A DNA stretch of 64,000 nt from Microbacterium sp. SL75. GTDB lineage: Bacteria; Actinomycetota; Actinomycetes; Actinomycetales; Microbacteriaceae. A program made the translations under genes and the position numbers. Location of the stretch: positions 868,001 through 932,000 of the forward strand of contig NZ_CP113067.1 of NCBI RefSeq assembly GCF_026625865.1. The letters run 5' to 3'. Positions 24,822 to 33,389 of this stretch are shown one piece after another. Under the pieces are notes generated by a model. The model saw only the letters and a list, made by a program, of their open reading frames with translations. It ran no database searches and was not told the origin of the DNA. The number at the start of each line of letters is the position of its first letter. The first letter of the stretch is position 1.

Positions 24822-26423
24822 ATGAACCACACACAGGCAGGGCGCCGCTGGGCGGGGCTCGTCTTCATCAGCATCGCCGTGTCGCTGATCATCGTCGACT
24901 CGACGATCGTCAACGTCGCCGTGCCCTCGATCGTCGACGAGCTGAAGATCTCCTCGACCGAGGTGCAATGGGTCCAAGAGGCCTACACCCTCGTCTTCGC
25001 GTCGTTCCTGCTCGTGTTCGGCAGCCTCGCCGACCGCTTCGGGCGACGACGGCTGATGCAGCTCGGCGTCGTGATCTTCGCGGGGGCATCGATCGCCGCA
25101 TCCCTCGCGCCCACCGGCGGCCTGCTGATCCTCTCGCGACTGATCCAGGGCGTGGGCGGCGCGATGATCCTGCCCACGACCCTGTCGATCATCAACGCCA
25201 CCTTCCGCGGGCGCGAACGCGGCATCGCCTTCGCGGTGTGGGGCTCGACCATCGGCGGCATGGCCGCGGTGGGTCCCCTCCTCGGCGGGTGGCTGACCAC
25301 GTCGTTCTCCTGGCGGTGGGCTTTCGGCATCAACATCCCCCTCGGCGTCGTCATCGTGATCGGCGTCGCCCTGACCGTCGCGGAGTCCCGGAGCGAGAAG
25401 GCCCAGCGCATCGACGGCGTCGGCGCGCTGCTCTCGGTGCTCACGATGGCCCCGCTCGTCTTCGGACTCATCGAGGGCCGCACGTACGGGTGGTGGACGC
25501 TCGATCAGACGCCCTCGGTGGGCGGCTGGACCTGGCCACTCTCGCTCTCCCCCATCCCGATCGCCTTCGCGGTGGCCCTGATCTCTCTGGTCGCCTTCAT
25601 CGCGTGGGGCCTGCGGCGCCAGCGTCGGGGACTCTCGACCCTGCTGGCCTTCGACCTGTTCCGGATCACGTCCTTCCGCAACGGCAACATCGCCGCGGCC
25701 GTCGTGTCTCTGGGAGAGTTCGGCATCATCCTGGCGCTGCCCCTCTGGCTGCAGTTCGTCGTCGGCTTCGATGCGCTGCAGACCGGCCTGCTGCTGCTGT
25801 CCTTGGCCGTCGGCTCGTTCGTGGCGAGCGGGTTCGCGGGTGCTCTCAGTGGCAGGGTCGCGCCCGTCTGGGTGGTGCGCGGGGGGCTTCTCGCCGAGAT
25901 CGTGGGCGTCGCGGGCGTTGCCTTCACCATCGGACCGGATGCCGGCTGGGGGCCGCTCGTGCCCTTCCTCTTCGTCTACGGACTCGGTGTGGGCCTGGCC
26001 ACGGCGCAGCTCACCGGCGTCGTCCTGGCCGACGTCCCTCCCTCGGCGAGCGGACAGGCCTCGGGTACGCAGTCAACCTCGCGCCAGCTGGGGGCAGCGC
26101 TCGGTGTCGCGATCCTCGGCACGGTGCTCTTCTCGACCACGGCGGGGGTGCTGGCATCCACCCTCGACGAGCGAGGGATCCCCGCGGCCCCGCGCGACCA
26201 GGTGGTTTCGGAGGTGGTCGACAGCGCCGGCGCCGCGATCGCGGGCCTGGGCGCCTCACCGGAGACGCAGGATCTCGCGATCAACGCCCGCGCGGCGTTC
26301 AGCGACGGAACCCGAGCGGCGGCCTTCACCGCGGCCGCCTTCCTGACCCTGGGGCTCGCCTCGACCGTCACGCTCGGCACGGGTGCGCGGCGGCGCGACG
26401 ACGGCGACGTGCGAACCGATTAG
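24822..26423 (+). CDS. DHA2-family MFS drug exporter
   Basis: 533 residues with 14 predicted membrane segments, EmrB/QacA type. Helix 1 contains the DHA2 motif IIVDSTIVNVAVPSI, loop 2-3 reads GSLADRFGRRRLMQLG, and motif C is AVWGSTIGGMAAVGPLLGG. It is preceded by no ribosome site, which fits a leaderless start. It is probably regulated by the upstream MarR protein through the dyad overlapping its promoter. Confidence 0.92.
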   Translation: MNHTQAGRRWAGLVFISIAVSLIIVDSTIVNVAVPSIVDELKISSTEVQWVQEAYTLVFASFLLVFGSLADRFGRRRLMQLGVVIFAGASIAASLAPTGGLLILSRLIQGVGGAMILPTTLSIINATFRGRERGIAFAVWGSTIGGMAAVGPLLGGWLTTSFSWRWAFGINIPLGVVIVIGVALTVAESRSEKAQRIDGVGALLSVLTMAPLVFGLIEGRTYGWWTLDQTPSVGGWTWPLSLSPIPIAFAVALISLVAFIAWGLRRQRRGLSTLLAFDLFRITSFRNGNIAAAVVSLGEFGIILALPLWLQFVVGFDALQTGLLLLSLAVGSFVASGFAGALSGRVAPVWVVRGGLLAEIVGVAGVAFTIGPDAGWGPLVPFLFVYGLGVGLATAQLTGVVLADVPPSASGQASGTQSTSRQLGAALGVAILGTVLFSTTAGVLASTLDERGIPAAPRDQVVSEVVDSAGAAIAGLGASPETQDLAINARAAFSDGTRAAAFTAAAFLTLGLASTVTLGTGARRRDDGDVRTD

Positions 26424-26424
26424 T

Positions 26425-26440
26425 CCATTCAGAAGAATGG
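26425..26440 (+). terminator. Hairpin after the exporter gene
   Basis: CCATTC (26425-26430) and GAATGG (26435-26440) form a stem with an AGAA loop, 2 bp after the stop. There is no U-run, so the terminator assignment is tentative. Confidence 0.5.
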
Positions 26441-26554
26441 ATGCCATATCCCCGTGGGGCCTGTCAAGCCCGTGGGCGCGCGGGCCCATCTCGCGGCGGC
26501 TCCTTTATCGTGCCGGTGTCTAATTCGCTTACTGATCTTGTGGGGAGATTCATC

Positions 26555-27145
26555 ATGCCGAAATTCACACGCCGTTCCTCTCGCATCGCCACCGCGATCG
26601 CCCTTCCCGCGGCATTCGTCGCGGCGGGCCTGCTGGTGTCGACGAGTTCGTACGCCGCCTTCTCCGACACCACCTCCAACGGGCAGAACAGCTGGCGGGC
26701 GGGGACCGTCCAGCTCGACGACGACGACGCGGGCCGCGCACTGTTCACCGCCGGCAACGCCAAGCCGGGAGATGGGGGGACGAACTGCATCGCGGTCACC
26801 TCGACCGGCACCCTCGCCTCGCAGGTTCGCCTCTACGCCGCGGACGTCTCGGGAACCGCGGGCCTGGCCGATCACCTGATCTTGCGCGTGGAGCAGGGCA
26901 CCGGCGGAGGCTCCGGCACCTGCGACGGTTTCGCCTCGCAGCGCACGGTGTTCGATGGCCGCCTCTCCGGCTTCACCGGAACGTTCTCCTCGTACGGTTC
27001 GGGGGTCACCGCGTGGAGCCCGACCGGGGGCGGGAGCGAGACGCGCACCTTCCGCATCACGTGGAAGCTCGCCGACGACGCACCCAATGCCGTGCAGGGC
27101 GGAACCGCCTCGGCCTCGTTCGTCTGGGAAGCCCAGAACAGCTGA
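26555..27145 (+). CDS. TasA-like secreted protein with SipW-type signal
   Basis: 196 residues with GGGGAG before the ATG. The N-terminus is a SipW-dependent-type signal: basic residues, a hydrophobic run (IALPAAFVAAGLLVST), then SSYAAFSDTTSNGQNSWRAGTVQL, the FSD and W-x-AG motifs that mark TasA/camelysin-like substrates. The mature part is a beta-rich Gly/Ser/Thr domain (about 155 residues). Relatives form extracellular fibres or biofilm matrix in Firmicutes; the role here is not shown. Its processing enzyme is likely the next gene. Confidence 0.85.
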   Translation: MPKFTRRSSRIATAIALPAAFVAAGLLVSTSSYAAFSDTTSNGQNSWRAGTVQLDDDDAGRALFTAGNAKPGDGGTNCIAVTSTGTLASQVRLYAADVSGTAGLADHLILRVEQGTGGGSGTCDGFASQRTVFDGRLSGFTGTFSSYGSGVTAWSPTGGGSETRTFRITWKLADDAPNAVQGGTASASFVWEAQNS

Positions 27146-27149
27146 GTCC

Positions 27150-28145
27150 GTGCGCTCTGGTCGCATCATTTCCATCGCGGGGGTGGCGGCGGCGCGAGCG
27201 GTCGTGGCGCTGGTACTGGCGCTGGCGTTCTGGGCGGCGGCACCCGTCGCCCTGGGGTGGCTGCCGACCACCGTGATGACGGCGTCGATGACGCCGGCGA
27301 TCGAGGTGGGCGACATCGTCGTGTCACGACCCGTTCCGCGGGAGGCCCTCCTTCCCGGTCGTGTCGTGCTGGCGACAGACCCCGACTGGGCTGACCGGTT
27401 GCGCCTGCACCGCATCGCCGAGCTCGGCCCCGACGGCGATCTCGTCACGAAGGGCGACGCCAACCCCGACGCCGATTCGACCCCGCTGCACCCCGATGCC
27501 GTCCTCGGCGTCGGGGTGCTGCGGGTGCCCGGGATCGGCATGCCGATCGTGTGGCTGCGCACCGGCGAGGTCCTCCCGCTCGCGGGCGTCGTGGCGGCAT
27601 TCGCCCTCTGCCTCGCGGTCGCGTTGCGCCGCGGGGTCGACGACGATCCTGAGGACCCGTCCCCGCCGCCCGAGGACACCCCTCCGACCCGTCGAGCTCT
27701 GCGCGCGCCACCCGCCAGGTCTCGCCTGTTCCGACGCGGCTTCGGTTTCGCGGTCGCCGTCGCGACAGCGGGGGTGACCGTGAGCACCCCGGCCTCCGCG
27801 TCGTTCAGCGACGAGTCCGCGGCATCCGGAACCGTCACCGCGGGTCGCGTCACCGGTCCGGAAACGCTCGGCTGCTACAACGACGGCGGAGCGGTGGTGA
27901 CCTGGGCATACGACGGGTGGGAGCCCCGCAGCTTCGACCTGCTGGTCAACGGACGCGTCGTGATCGCCGACATCCCCCCGCGGTTCCGGGCCGCCCGCGT
28001 GCCGGACGACGGTTCGTACTCGCTGTTTCGCACCGACCGGGTCACCGTGCGCACGAACGTGGGCGAGCAGTGGTCGGCCGAGTCGGGTGAGAGCGTGCCC
28101 GTGGGAGGCGTGCTGCTCGGGTTCGGCCGGCCGTTCTGTCGGTGA
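27150..28145 (+). CDS. SipW-type signal peptidase fused to a TasA-like substrate domain
   Basis: 331 residues, GTG at 27150, four bases after the TasA-like stop. Residues about 15-36 are a membrane segment. Residues 43-50 give TASMTPAI with catalytic Ser46, His87 in RLRLHRIAE replaces the bacterial Lys as in archaeal/ER-type (SipW) enzymes, and TKGDANPDAD has the conserved Asp103. A second membrane segment spans about 141-159. After a Pro/Asp-rich linker (165-182), residues 193-232 are another SipW-type signal (VAVATAGVTVSTPASASFSDE) with ASA/SFSD cleavage site and TAGRV, followed by an approximately 95-residue domain. The enzyme thus carries its own substrate. Confidence 0.8.
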   Translation: MRSGRIISIAGVAAARAVVALVLALAFWAAAPVALGWLPTTVMTASMTPAIEVGDIVVSRPVPREALLPGRVVLATDPDWADRLRLHRIAELGPDGDLVTKGDANPDADSTPLHPDAVLGVGVLRVPGIGMPIVWLRTGEVLPLAGVVAAFALCLAVALRRGVDDDPEDPSPPPEDTPPTRRALRAPPARSRLFRRGFGFAVAVATAGVTVSTPASASFSDESAASGTVTAGRVTGPETLGCYNDGGAVVTWAYDGWEPRSFDLLVNGRVVIADIPPRFRAARVPDDGSYSLFRTDRVTVRTNVGEQWSAESGESVPVGGVLLGFGRPFCR

Positions 28146-28557
28146 TCGGGCGCCGCCGCACCCTCAGCGATCCGCACATCCTCAGTCGAACTCGCCCCGA
28201 ACGACCAGAGGATGCGCGAATCGCGGAGACTCGCGCGGCGCGACCCCGGCCGCGACGCCGGCGCACCCTCAGCGATCCGCACATCCTCAGCCGAACTCGC
28301 CCCGAACGACCAGAGGATGCGCGAATCGCGGAGACTCCCGCGGCGCGACCCCGGCCGCGACGCCGGCGCACCCTCAGCGATCCGCACATCCTCAGCCGAA
28401 CTCGCCCCAACGACCAGAGGATGCGCGAATCGCGGAGATTCGCGCGGCGCGACCCCGGCCGCGACACCGCCGCACCCTCACCGATCCGCCCAACCTCAGC
28501 CGCATCCATGCCGAACCGCCGGAGGATGCGCGAATCATCGAGGTCGCGCAGCCGGCG
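28146..28557. repeat. 105-bp tandem repeat array, intergenic
   Basis: The marker GCACCCTCAG occurs at 28158, 28263 and 28368, and a variant (GCACCCTCAC) at 28472, so the period is 105, 105 and 104 bp. Copies 1-3 are nearly identical, including GGATGCGCGAATCGCGGAGA; the fourth is diverged and breaks off near 28540. Identity extends through all codon positions, which argues against a coding function. The array fills the space between the peptidase gene and the lactate dehydrogenase gene, which is read in the opposite direction. 105 bp is close to ten DNA helical turns. Confidence 0.85.
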
Positions 28558-29814
28558 TCACACCCGCGCGTCGACCGCCTGGTCGGCCACCGGCACCAGC
28601 CGCGTCAGCTGGGTGACGTGACGCGGCTCGAGCTCGGCGAGGGACGAGACCCCGAGCAGGGTCATCGTGCGCTCGATCTCGCTGCGCAGGATCGCGATCG
28701 TGCGGTCGACGCCCTGGCGCCCGCCCGCCATGAGGCCATAGAGGTAGGCCCGGCCGATGAGGGTGAACTTCGCCCCCAGAGCGACGGATGCCACGATGTC
28801 GGCCCCGTTCATGATGCCGGTGTCGACCATGATCGTCGCGTCCTTGCCCACCTCGCGCACGACCTTCGGCAACAGGTGGAAGGGGATGGGGGCGCGGTCG
28901 AGCTGGCGCCCGCCGTGGTTCGACAGCACGATGCCGTCGACGCCGAGGTCGACCAGGCGCGCGGCATCCTGGACGTTCTGCACGCCCTTGACCACGAGCT
29001 TCCCGGGCCACATCCCGCGGATGACGTCGAGGTCGTCGTAGCTGATCGTGGGGTCCATCGCCGCGTTCAGCAGCTCGCCGACAGTGCCCCCGGTCGTGCT
29101 GAGCGATGCGAACTCGAGCTTGGGCGTGGTGAGGAAGTCGATCCACCACCAGGGCCGCGGGATCGCGTTGACGATGGTGCCGACGGTCAGCTGCGGCGGG
29201 ATCGAGAAGCCGTTGCGCTTGTCGCGCAGACGGGCGCCGGCGATGGGGGTGTCGACGGTGAACTGCAGGGTGTCGAAGCCCGCCGCGGCGGCTCGCTCGA
29301 CGAGGCCGTACGAGATGCTGCGGTCTTTCATGACGTAGAGCTGGAACCAGTTGCGGCCGACGGGGTTGGCCGCCTTGACGTCCTCGATCGAGGTCGTCCC
29401 CAGGGTCGAGAGCGTGAACGGGATGCCGGCGGCGGCCGCCGCGGAGGCTCCCGCCGTCTCGCCCTCGGTCTGCATCAGACGCGTGAAGCCGGTGGGCGCG
29501 ATACCGAACGGGAGCGCGGAGGGCCCGCCGAGGATCTCGCACGAGGTGTCGACGTCGGCCGCGGGGCGGAGGATGTCGGGGTGGAACTCCACGTCCTCGA
29601 AGGCGCGGCGCGCGCGGTCGAGCGACAGCTCACCCTCGGCCGCACCGTCGGTGTAGTCGAAAGCGGCCTTGGGGGTGCGACGCTGGGCGATCGCGCGCAG
29701 GTCCGCGATCGTCAGCGCCGCGTCGAGACGGCGCTTTCGCGCGTCGAGCTCGGGCTTCTTGAACTGCATGAGCTCGAGGAGCTCGCCGACCTTCGGCAGC
29801 TGACGCTGAACCAT
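28558..29814 (-). CDS. lldD: FMN-dependent L-lactate dehydrogenase
   Basis: 418-residue alpha-hydroxy-acid dehydrogenase. ATG at 29814 has GAGAGATCC upstream. The FMN-binding and catalytic residues are recognisable: [39 protein letters not shown], and [11 protein letters not shown] with the catalytic His. The C-terminal [12 protein letters not shown] binds FMN phosphate. It oxidises L-lactate to pyruvate. Downstream of the rhamnose operon by 66 bp, it can finish the lactate made from lactaldehyde. It has a private LldR-type operator, so it can also be induced alone. Confidence 0.93.
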   Translation of the reverse strand: MVQRQLPKVGELLELMQFKKPELDARKRRLDAALTIADLRAIAQRRTPKAAFDYTDGAAEGELSLDRARRAFEDVEFHPDILRPAADVDTSCEILGGPSALPFGIAPTGFTRLMQTEGETAGASAAAAAGIPFTLSTLGTTSIEDVKAANPVGRNWFQLYVMKDRSISYGLVERAAAAGFDTLQFTVDTPIAGARLRDKRNGFSIPPQLTVGTIVNAIPRPWWWIDFLTTPKLEFASLSTTGGTVGELLNAAMDPTISYDDLDVIRGMWPGKLVVKGVQNVQDAARLVDLGVDGIVLSNHGGRQLDRAPIPFHLLPKVVREVGKDATIMVDTGIMNGADIVASVALGAKFTLIGRAYLYGLMAGGRQGVDRTIAILRSEIERTMTLLGVSSLAELEPRHVTQLTRLVPVADQAVDARV

Positions 29815-29831
29815 GGGGGATCTCTCTTTCG

Positions 29832-29846
29832 TGTGGTCTGACCACA
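29832..29846 (-). promoter_or_regulatory. LldR/FadR-type operator TGTGGTCTGACCACA
   Basis: This 15-bp palindrome is perfect apart from its central base and contains TGGTCTGACCA, which matches the FadR-subfamily (GntR) consensus TNGTNNNACNA. It sits 18 bp before the lldD ATG. Lactate-responsive LldR repressors bind such sites. No gntR gene is in the window. Confidence 0.7.
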
Positions 29847-29880
29847 TCGTATGCCCGCTCGGGCGGGTCGGGAAGGGGTT

Positions 29881-31314
29881 TCAGGATCGTGGGGAGAAGC
29901 GCTTCGGAGGGTAGGCCGCCGATACGCGGGCCCGCAGGTCTTCGAGAGAGGCGTCGGCGCCGAAGCACCCCCGCGCGCGGGCCTGCACCAGGACGTTTCC
30001 GAGCGCGGTCGCTTCGACGGGCCCCGCGAGCACGGGAAGGCCCGAACGGTCGGCCGTCGCCTGGCACAGCAGGGCGTTGAGCGCCCCGCCGCCCACGAGG
30101 TGCACGACGTCGATCTCGCGCTCGGCGAGCCTCTCGGCCGCGCGCAGGGTCGTCGCGAACGCCTCGGCGATGCTCTCGACGATGATTCGCGCGAACATCG
30201 GGCGGCCCGAGCGCCCCGGGGCGGCACCGCCGAGCAGGGCCGCGATCCGCGCGGGCATGTCGCCGGGGGCGGCGAGCGAGGGGTCGTCGGCATCGAACAG
30301 GCGCGCGGGTGCCGCGACCGACGCCGCGGCCGCGAGCAGTTGTCCGAGGTCGACGGGTGCGCCGTCGGCCTCGGACCACGCCCGCACGGTCTCGCTGAGC
30401 AACCACAGGCCCGTGACGTTGCGCAGGAAGCGGATGCGCCCGTCGACACCGCCCTCGTTGGTGAAGTTCGCCGCACGCGCGGCATCCGTCACGATCGGCG
30501 CCTCGAGCTCCAGACCCACCAGGCCCCACGTGCCGCACGAGATGTAGGCCGCGTGCGGCGACGACATCGGTACCGCCACCACGGCCGAGGCGGTGTCGTG
30601 CGAGCCGACGGCCACGACCGGCAGGCCCCCGAGATCCTCGGGCGCGTTCCCGATCGTCTCTCCGGGGTCCACGAGCGGGGGCAGGACGGATGCGGGGGTG
30701 CCGAGCGCCTCGGCGAGCGCGGCGTCCCACTCCCCCGTGTGCACGTCGAGCAACCCGGTCGTCGAGGCGTTCGTACGCTCGGCGACCCGCTCGCCGGTGA
30801 GACGCTCCGCGAACAGGTCGGGAATGAGCAGGCTCGACTCCGCCGTAGCGAGCTGCGGATCGGCAGCGTACTGGTACAGCGTGTTGAAGGGCAGGAACTG
30901 CAGCCCGTTCCGGCGGTACAGCTGCTCGAACGGAACGGCCGCGTGCACGGCATCCACTCCGCGCGCGGTGCGGTCGTCACGGTAATGGAACGGCTCGGCG
31001 ACGAGCTCGCCGTCGCGCAGCAGTCCGTAGTCGACGGCCCACGAGTCGATGCCCACGCTCTCGATCGAGGGCTCGCGGCGCAGCGCCTCGGCGAGACCCG
31101 CGCGCACGTGGCGCCACAGGGCCTCGATGTCCCAGTGCCACCCGTCCTCGCGTTCGACGGGCCCGTTGGGGAAGCGGGCGACCTGCTCGAGCTCGAGCAC
31201 CGCGTCGCCGACCCGACCGATCATCACACGGCCGCTGGTGGCGCCCAGGTCCACGGCCGCCACGGCACGGACGGCTCCGATCGGCGCGGCCCCGACCGGC
31301 TCGGCGCTGCTCAT
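29881..31314 (-). CDS. rhaB: Rhamnulokinase
   Basis: 477 residues of the FGGY kinase family. ATP-binding motif AAVDLGATSGRVMIGRV at the N-terminus, substrate and catalytic region SVGIDSWAVDYGLL (Asp base), and C-terminal VVHLVGGGALNALLCQATAD. The length and order match RhaB, which phosphorylates L-rhamnulose. The ATG overlaps the aldolase stop by 4 bp. It is the fifth gene of the rhamnose operon. Cytoplasmic. Confidence 0.93.
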   Translation of the reverse strand: MSSAEPVGAAPIGAVRAVAAVDLGATSGRVMIGRVGDAVLELEQVARFPNGPVEREDGWHWDIEALWRHVRAGLAEALRREPSIESVGIDSWAVDYGLLRDGELVAEPFHYRDDRTARGVDAVHAAVPFEQLYRRNGLQFLPFNTLYQYAADPQLATAESSLLIPDLFAERLTGERVAERTNASTTGLLDVHTGEWDAALAEALGTPASVLPPLVDPGETIGNAPEDLGGLPVVAVGSHDTASAVVAVPMSSPHAAYISCGTWGLVGLELEAPIVTDAARAANFTNEGGVDGRIRFLRNVTGLWLLSETVRAWSEADGAPVDLGQLLAAAASVAAPARLFDADDPSLAAPGDMPARIAALLGGAAPGRSGRPMFARIIVESIAEAFATTLRAAERLAEREIDVVHLVGGGALNALLCQATADRSGLPVLAGPVEATALGNVLVQARARGCFGADASLEDLRARVSAAYPPKRFSPRS

Positions 31315-33359
31315 CGCAGGAAAGCCGCGGCGACGCCCGAATCGACGGGGATGTGCAGGCCCGTCGTGCGCGAGAGCTCTGGGCCCGTGAGCACATACAC
31401 CGCGTCGGCGACGTTCTCGGGCACGACCTCGCGCTTGAGGATCGTGCGGTTGGCGTAGAACTGGCCGAGGTCTTTCTCTTCGACGCCGTAGGTCGCGGCG
31501 CGGTTGGCGCCCCAGCCGGCGGCGAAGATGCCCGAGCCGCGCACGACCCCGTCGGGGTTGATGCCGTTCACGCGCACACCGTGCTCGCCGAGCTCGACCG
31601 CGAGCAGTCGCACCTGGTGCGCCTGGTCGGCCTTGGTCGCCGAGTACGCGATGTTGTTGGGCCCGGCGAAGACGGAGTTCTTCGACGAGATGTAGATGAC
31701 GTCTCCGCCCATGCGCTGCTCGATGAGCGCCTTCGCGGCGGCCTTCGAGACGAGGAAGGAGCCCTTCGCCATGACGTCGTGCTGCAGGTCCCAGTCCTTC
31801 TCGGTGGTCTCGAGCAGGGGCTTGGACAGCGAGAGTCCGGCGTTGTTGACGACGAGGTCGATGCCGCCGAAAGCGAGCACGGTCTCGTCGATCGCGGCCT
31901 GCACGCCCTCGGCATCCGCCACGTTCGCGGCGACCCCGATCGCGACGTCGGTCGACCCGAGCTCGGCGGCGACCGCCCTGGCCTTGTCGAGGTCGAGGTC
32001 GGCGACGACGACGCACGCGCCCTCGGCGGCGAGGCGCGTGGCGATGGCCTTTCCGATTCCGGATGCCGCGCCCGTGACGAACGCGATGCGCCCCTGGTGC
32101 GTCTTCGGCTTCGGCATCCGCTGGAGCTTGGCCTCTTCGAGTGCCCAGTACTCGATGCGGAACTTCTCGGCATCCGAGATCGGAGAATACGTCGACAGGG
32201 CCTCGGCTCCGCGCATGACGTTGATCGCGTTGACGTAGAACTCCCCCGCCACCCGGGCGGTCTGCTTGTTCGCGCCGTACGAGAACATGCCGACGCCCGG
32301 CACGAGCACGATGAGCGGGTCGGCGCCGCGGATCGCGGGGCTGTCGGCGTCGGCGTGCGCGTCGTAGTACGCCTGGTAGTCCGCGCGGTAGGCGACGTGC
32401 AGTTCCTTCAGCCGGACGATCGCATCGTCTACCGCGGCGTCGGCCGGCAGGTCGAGGATGAGCGGCTTGACCTTGGTGCGCAAGAAGTGATCGGGGCAGC
32501 TCGTGCCGAGCTCGGCCAGGGCCGGAGCCTTCTCGGATGCCAAGAAGTCGAGCACGACATCGGCGTCGGTGAAGTGGCCGACCATCGGCTTGTCGGTCGA
32601 GGCGAGGCCGCGAATGGTCGGGGCGAGGGCCGCCGCCTTCGCGCGGCGCTCCGACGCGGGCAGGGCGGAGAATCCTTCGCGCACGCCGCCGAAGGGCTCG
32701 GCGGCGCCGTGCTCGTCGATGTACGCCTGCGCCGTGTCGATGATCCACAGGCTGTTCCGCTCAGCCTCTTCCGAGGTGTCTCCCCACGCGGTGATGCCGT
32801 GGCCGCCGAGGATCGTGCCGATCGCCCGCGGGTTCTTCTCCTTGATCGCGGCGATGTCCAGCCCCAGTTGGAAACCGGGGCGACGCCACGGCACCCACAC
32901 GACCGCGTCGCCGAAGATCTTCTGCGTCAGAGCCTCGCCGTCGGCGGCCGTCGCGATCGCGATGCCCGCGTCGGGGTGCAGGTGGTCGACGTGCGCGGCA
33001 TCGACCAGTGCGTGCATGGCAGTGTCGATCGAGGGCGCTGCTCCCCCCTTGCCGTGCAGGCAGTAGTCGAAGGCCGCGACCATCTCGTCTTCGCGCTCGA
33101 TGCCGGGATAGACGTCGACGAGCGCGCGAACGCGGTCGAGGCGCAGCACGGCGAGCCCTTTCTCGGTGAGGGTGCCGAGGTCACCCCCGGAGCCCTTCAC
33201 CCACAGCAGCTCCACCGGCTGACCGGTGACGGGGTCGGTGTCGGTGCCCTTGGCGGAGGTGTTGCCGCCGGCGTAGTTGGTGACCTTGGGGTCGGAGCCG
33301 AGGCGGTTGCTGCGCGCGACGAGGGCGGCGGCGGTGTCGGCGGAGGGGGAACTGGTCAT
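31311..33359 (-). CDS. rhaE: Bifunctional rhamnulose-1-phosphate aldolase / lactaldehyde dehydrogenase
   Basis: 682-residue fusion. The N-terminal class II aldolase domain has HVDHLHPDAG and GGHGITAWG, whose histidines bind the metal. From about residue 425 an SDR domain follows, RIAFVTGAASGIGKAIATRL with the NAD-binding GxxxGxG and the catalytic YSATK. It splits rhamnulose-1-phosphate into dihydroxyacetone phosphate and L-lactaldehyde, then oxidises the aldehyde to lactate. The architecture is the actinobacterial/Bacillus RhaE form instead of separate RhaD. It lies between the MFS importer and rhaB. Confidence 0.92.
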   Translation of the reverse strand: MTSSPSADTAAALVARSNRLGSDPKVTNYAGGNTSAKGTDTDPVTGQPVELLWVKGSGGDLGTLTEKGLAVLRLDRVRALVDVYPGIEREDEMVAAFDYCLHGKGGAAPSIDTAMHALVDAAHVDHLHPDAGIAIATAADGEALTQKIFGDAVVWVPWRRPGFQLGLDIAAIKEKNPRAIGTILGGHGITAWGDTSEEAERNSLWIIDTAQAYIDEHGAAEPFGGVREGFSALPASERRAKAAALAPTIRGLASTDKPMVGHFTDADVVLDFLASEKAPALAELGTSCPDHFLRTKVKPLILDLPADAAVDDAIVRLKELHVAYRADYQAYYDAHADADSPAIRGADPLIVLVPGVGMFSYGANKQTARVAGEFYVNAINVMRGAEALSTYSPISDAEKFRIEYWALEEAKLQRMPKPKTHQGRIAFVTGAASGIGKAIATRLAAEGACVVVADLDLDKARAVAAELGSTDVAIGVAANVADAEGVQAAIDETVLAFGGIDLVVNNAGLSLSKPLLETTEKDWDLQHDVMAKGSFLVSKAAAKALIEQRMGGDVIYISSKNSVFAGPNNIAYSATKADQAHQVRLLAVELGEHGVRVNGINPDGVVRGSGIFAAGWGANRAATYGVEEKDLGQFYANRTILKREVVPENVADAVYVLTGPELSRTTGLHIPVDSGVAAAFLR

Positions 33360-33389
33360 GGGGAAGCCCTTCGATCGGACGGGAGCGGA

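Noticed and set aside
27875..28387. Minus-strand frame encoding 35-residue repeats across the 105-bp array
   Set aside because: Repeat identity is equal at all three codon positions, there is no ribosome site, and part of the frame is antisense to the peptidase gene. The pattern comes from a DNA repeat whose period is a multiple of three.
28146..28557. CRISPR array
   Set aside because: The copies are contiguous with no unique spacers between repeats and no cas genes lie nearby.
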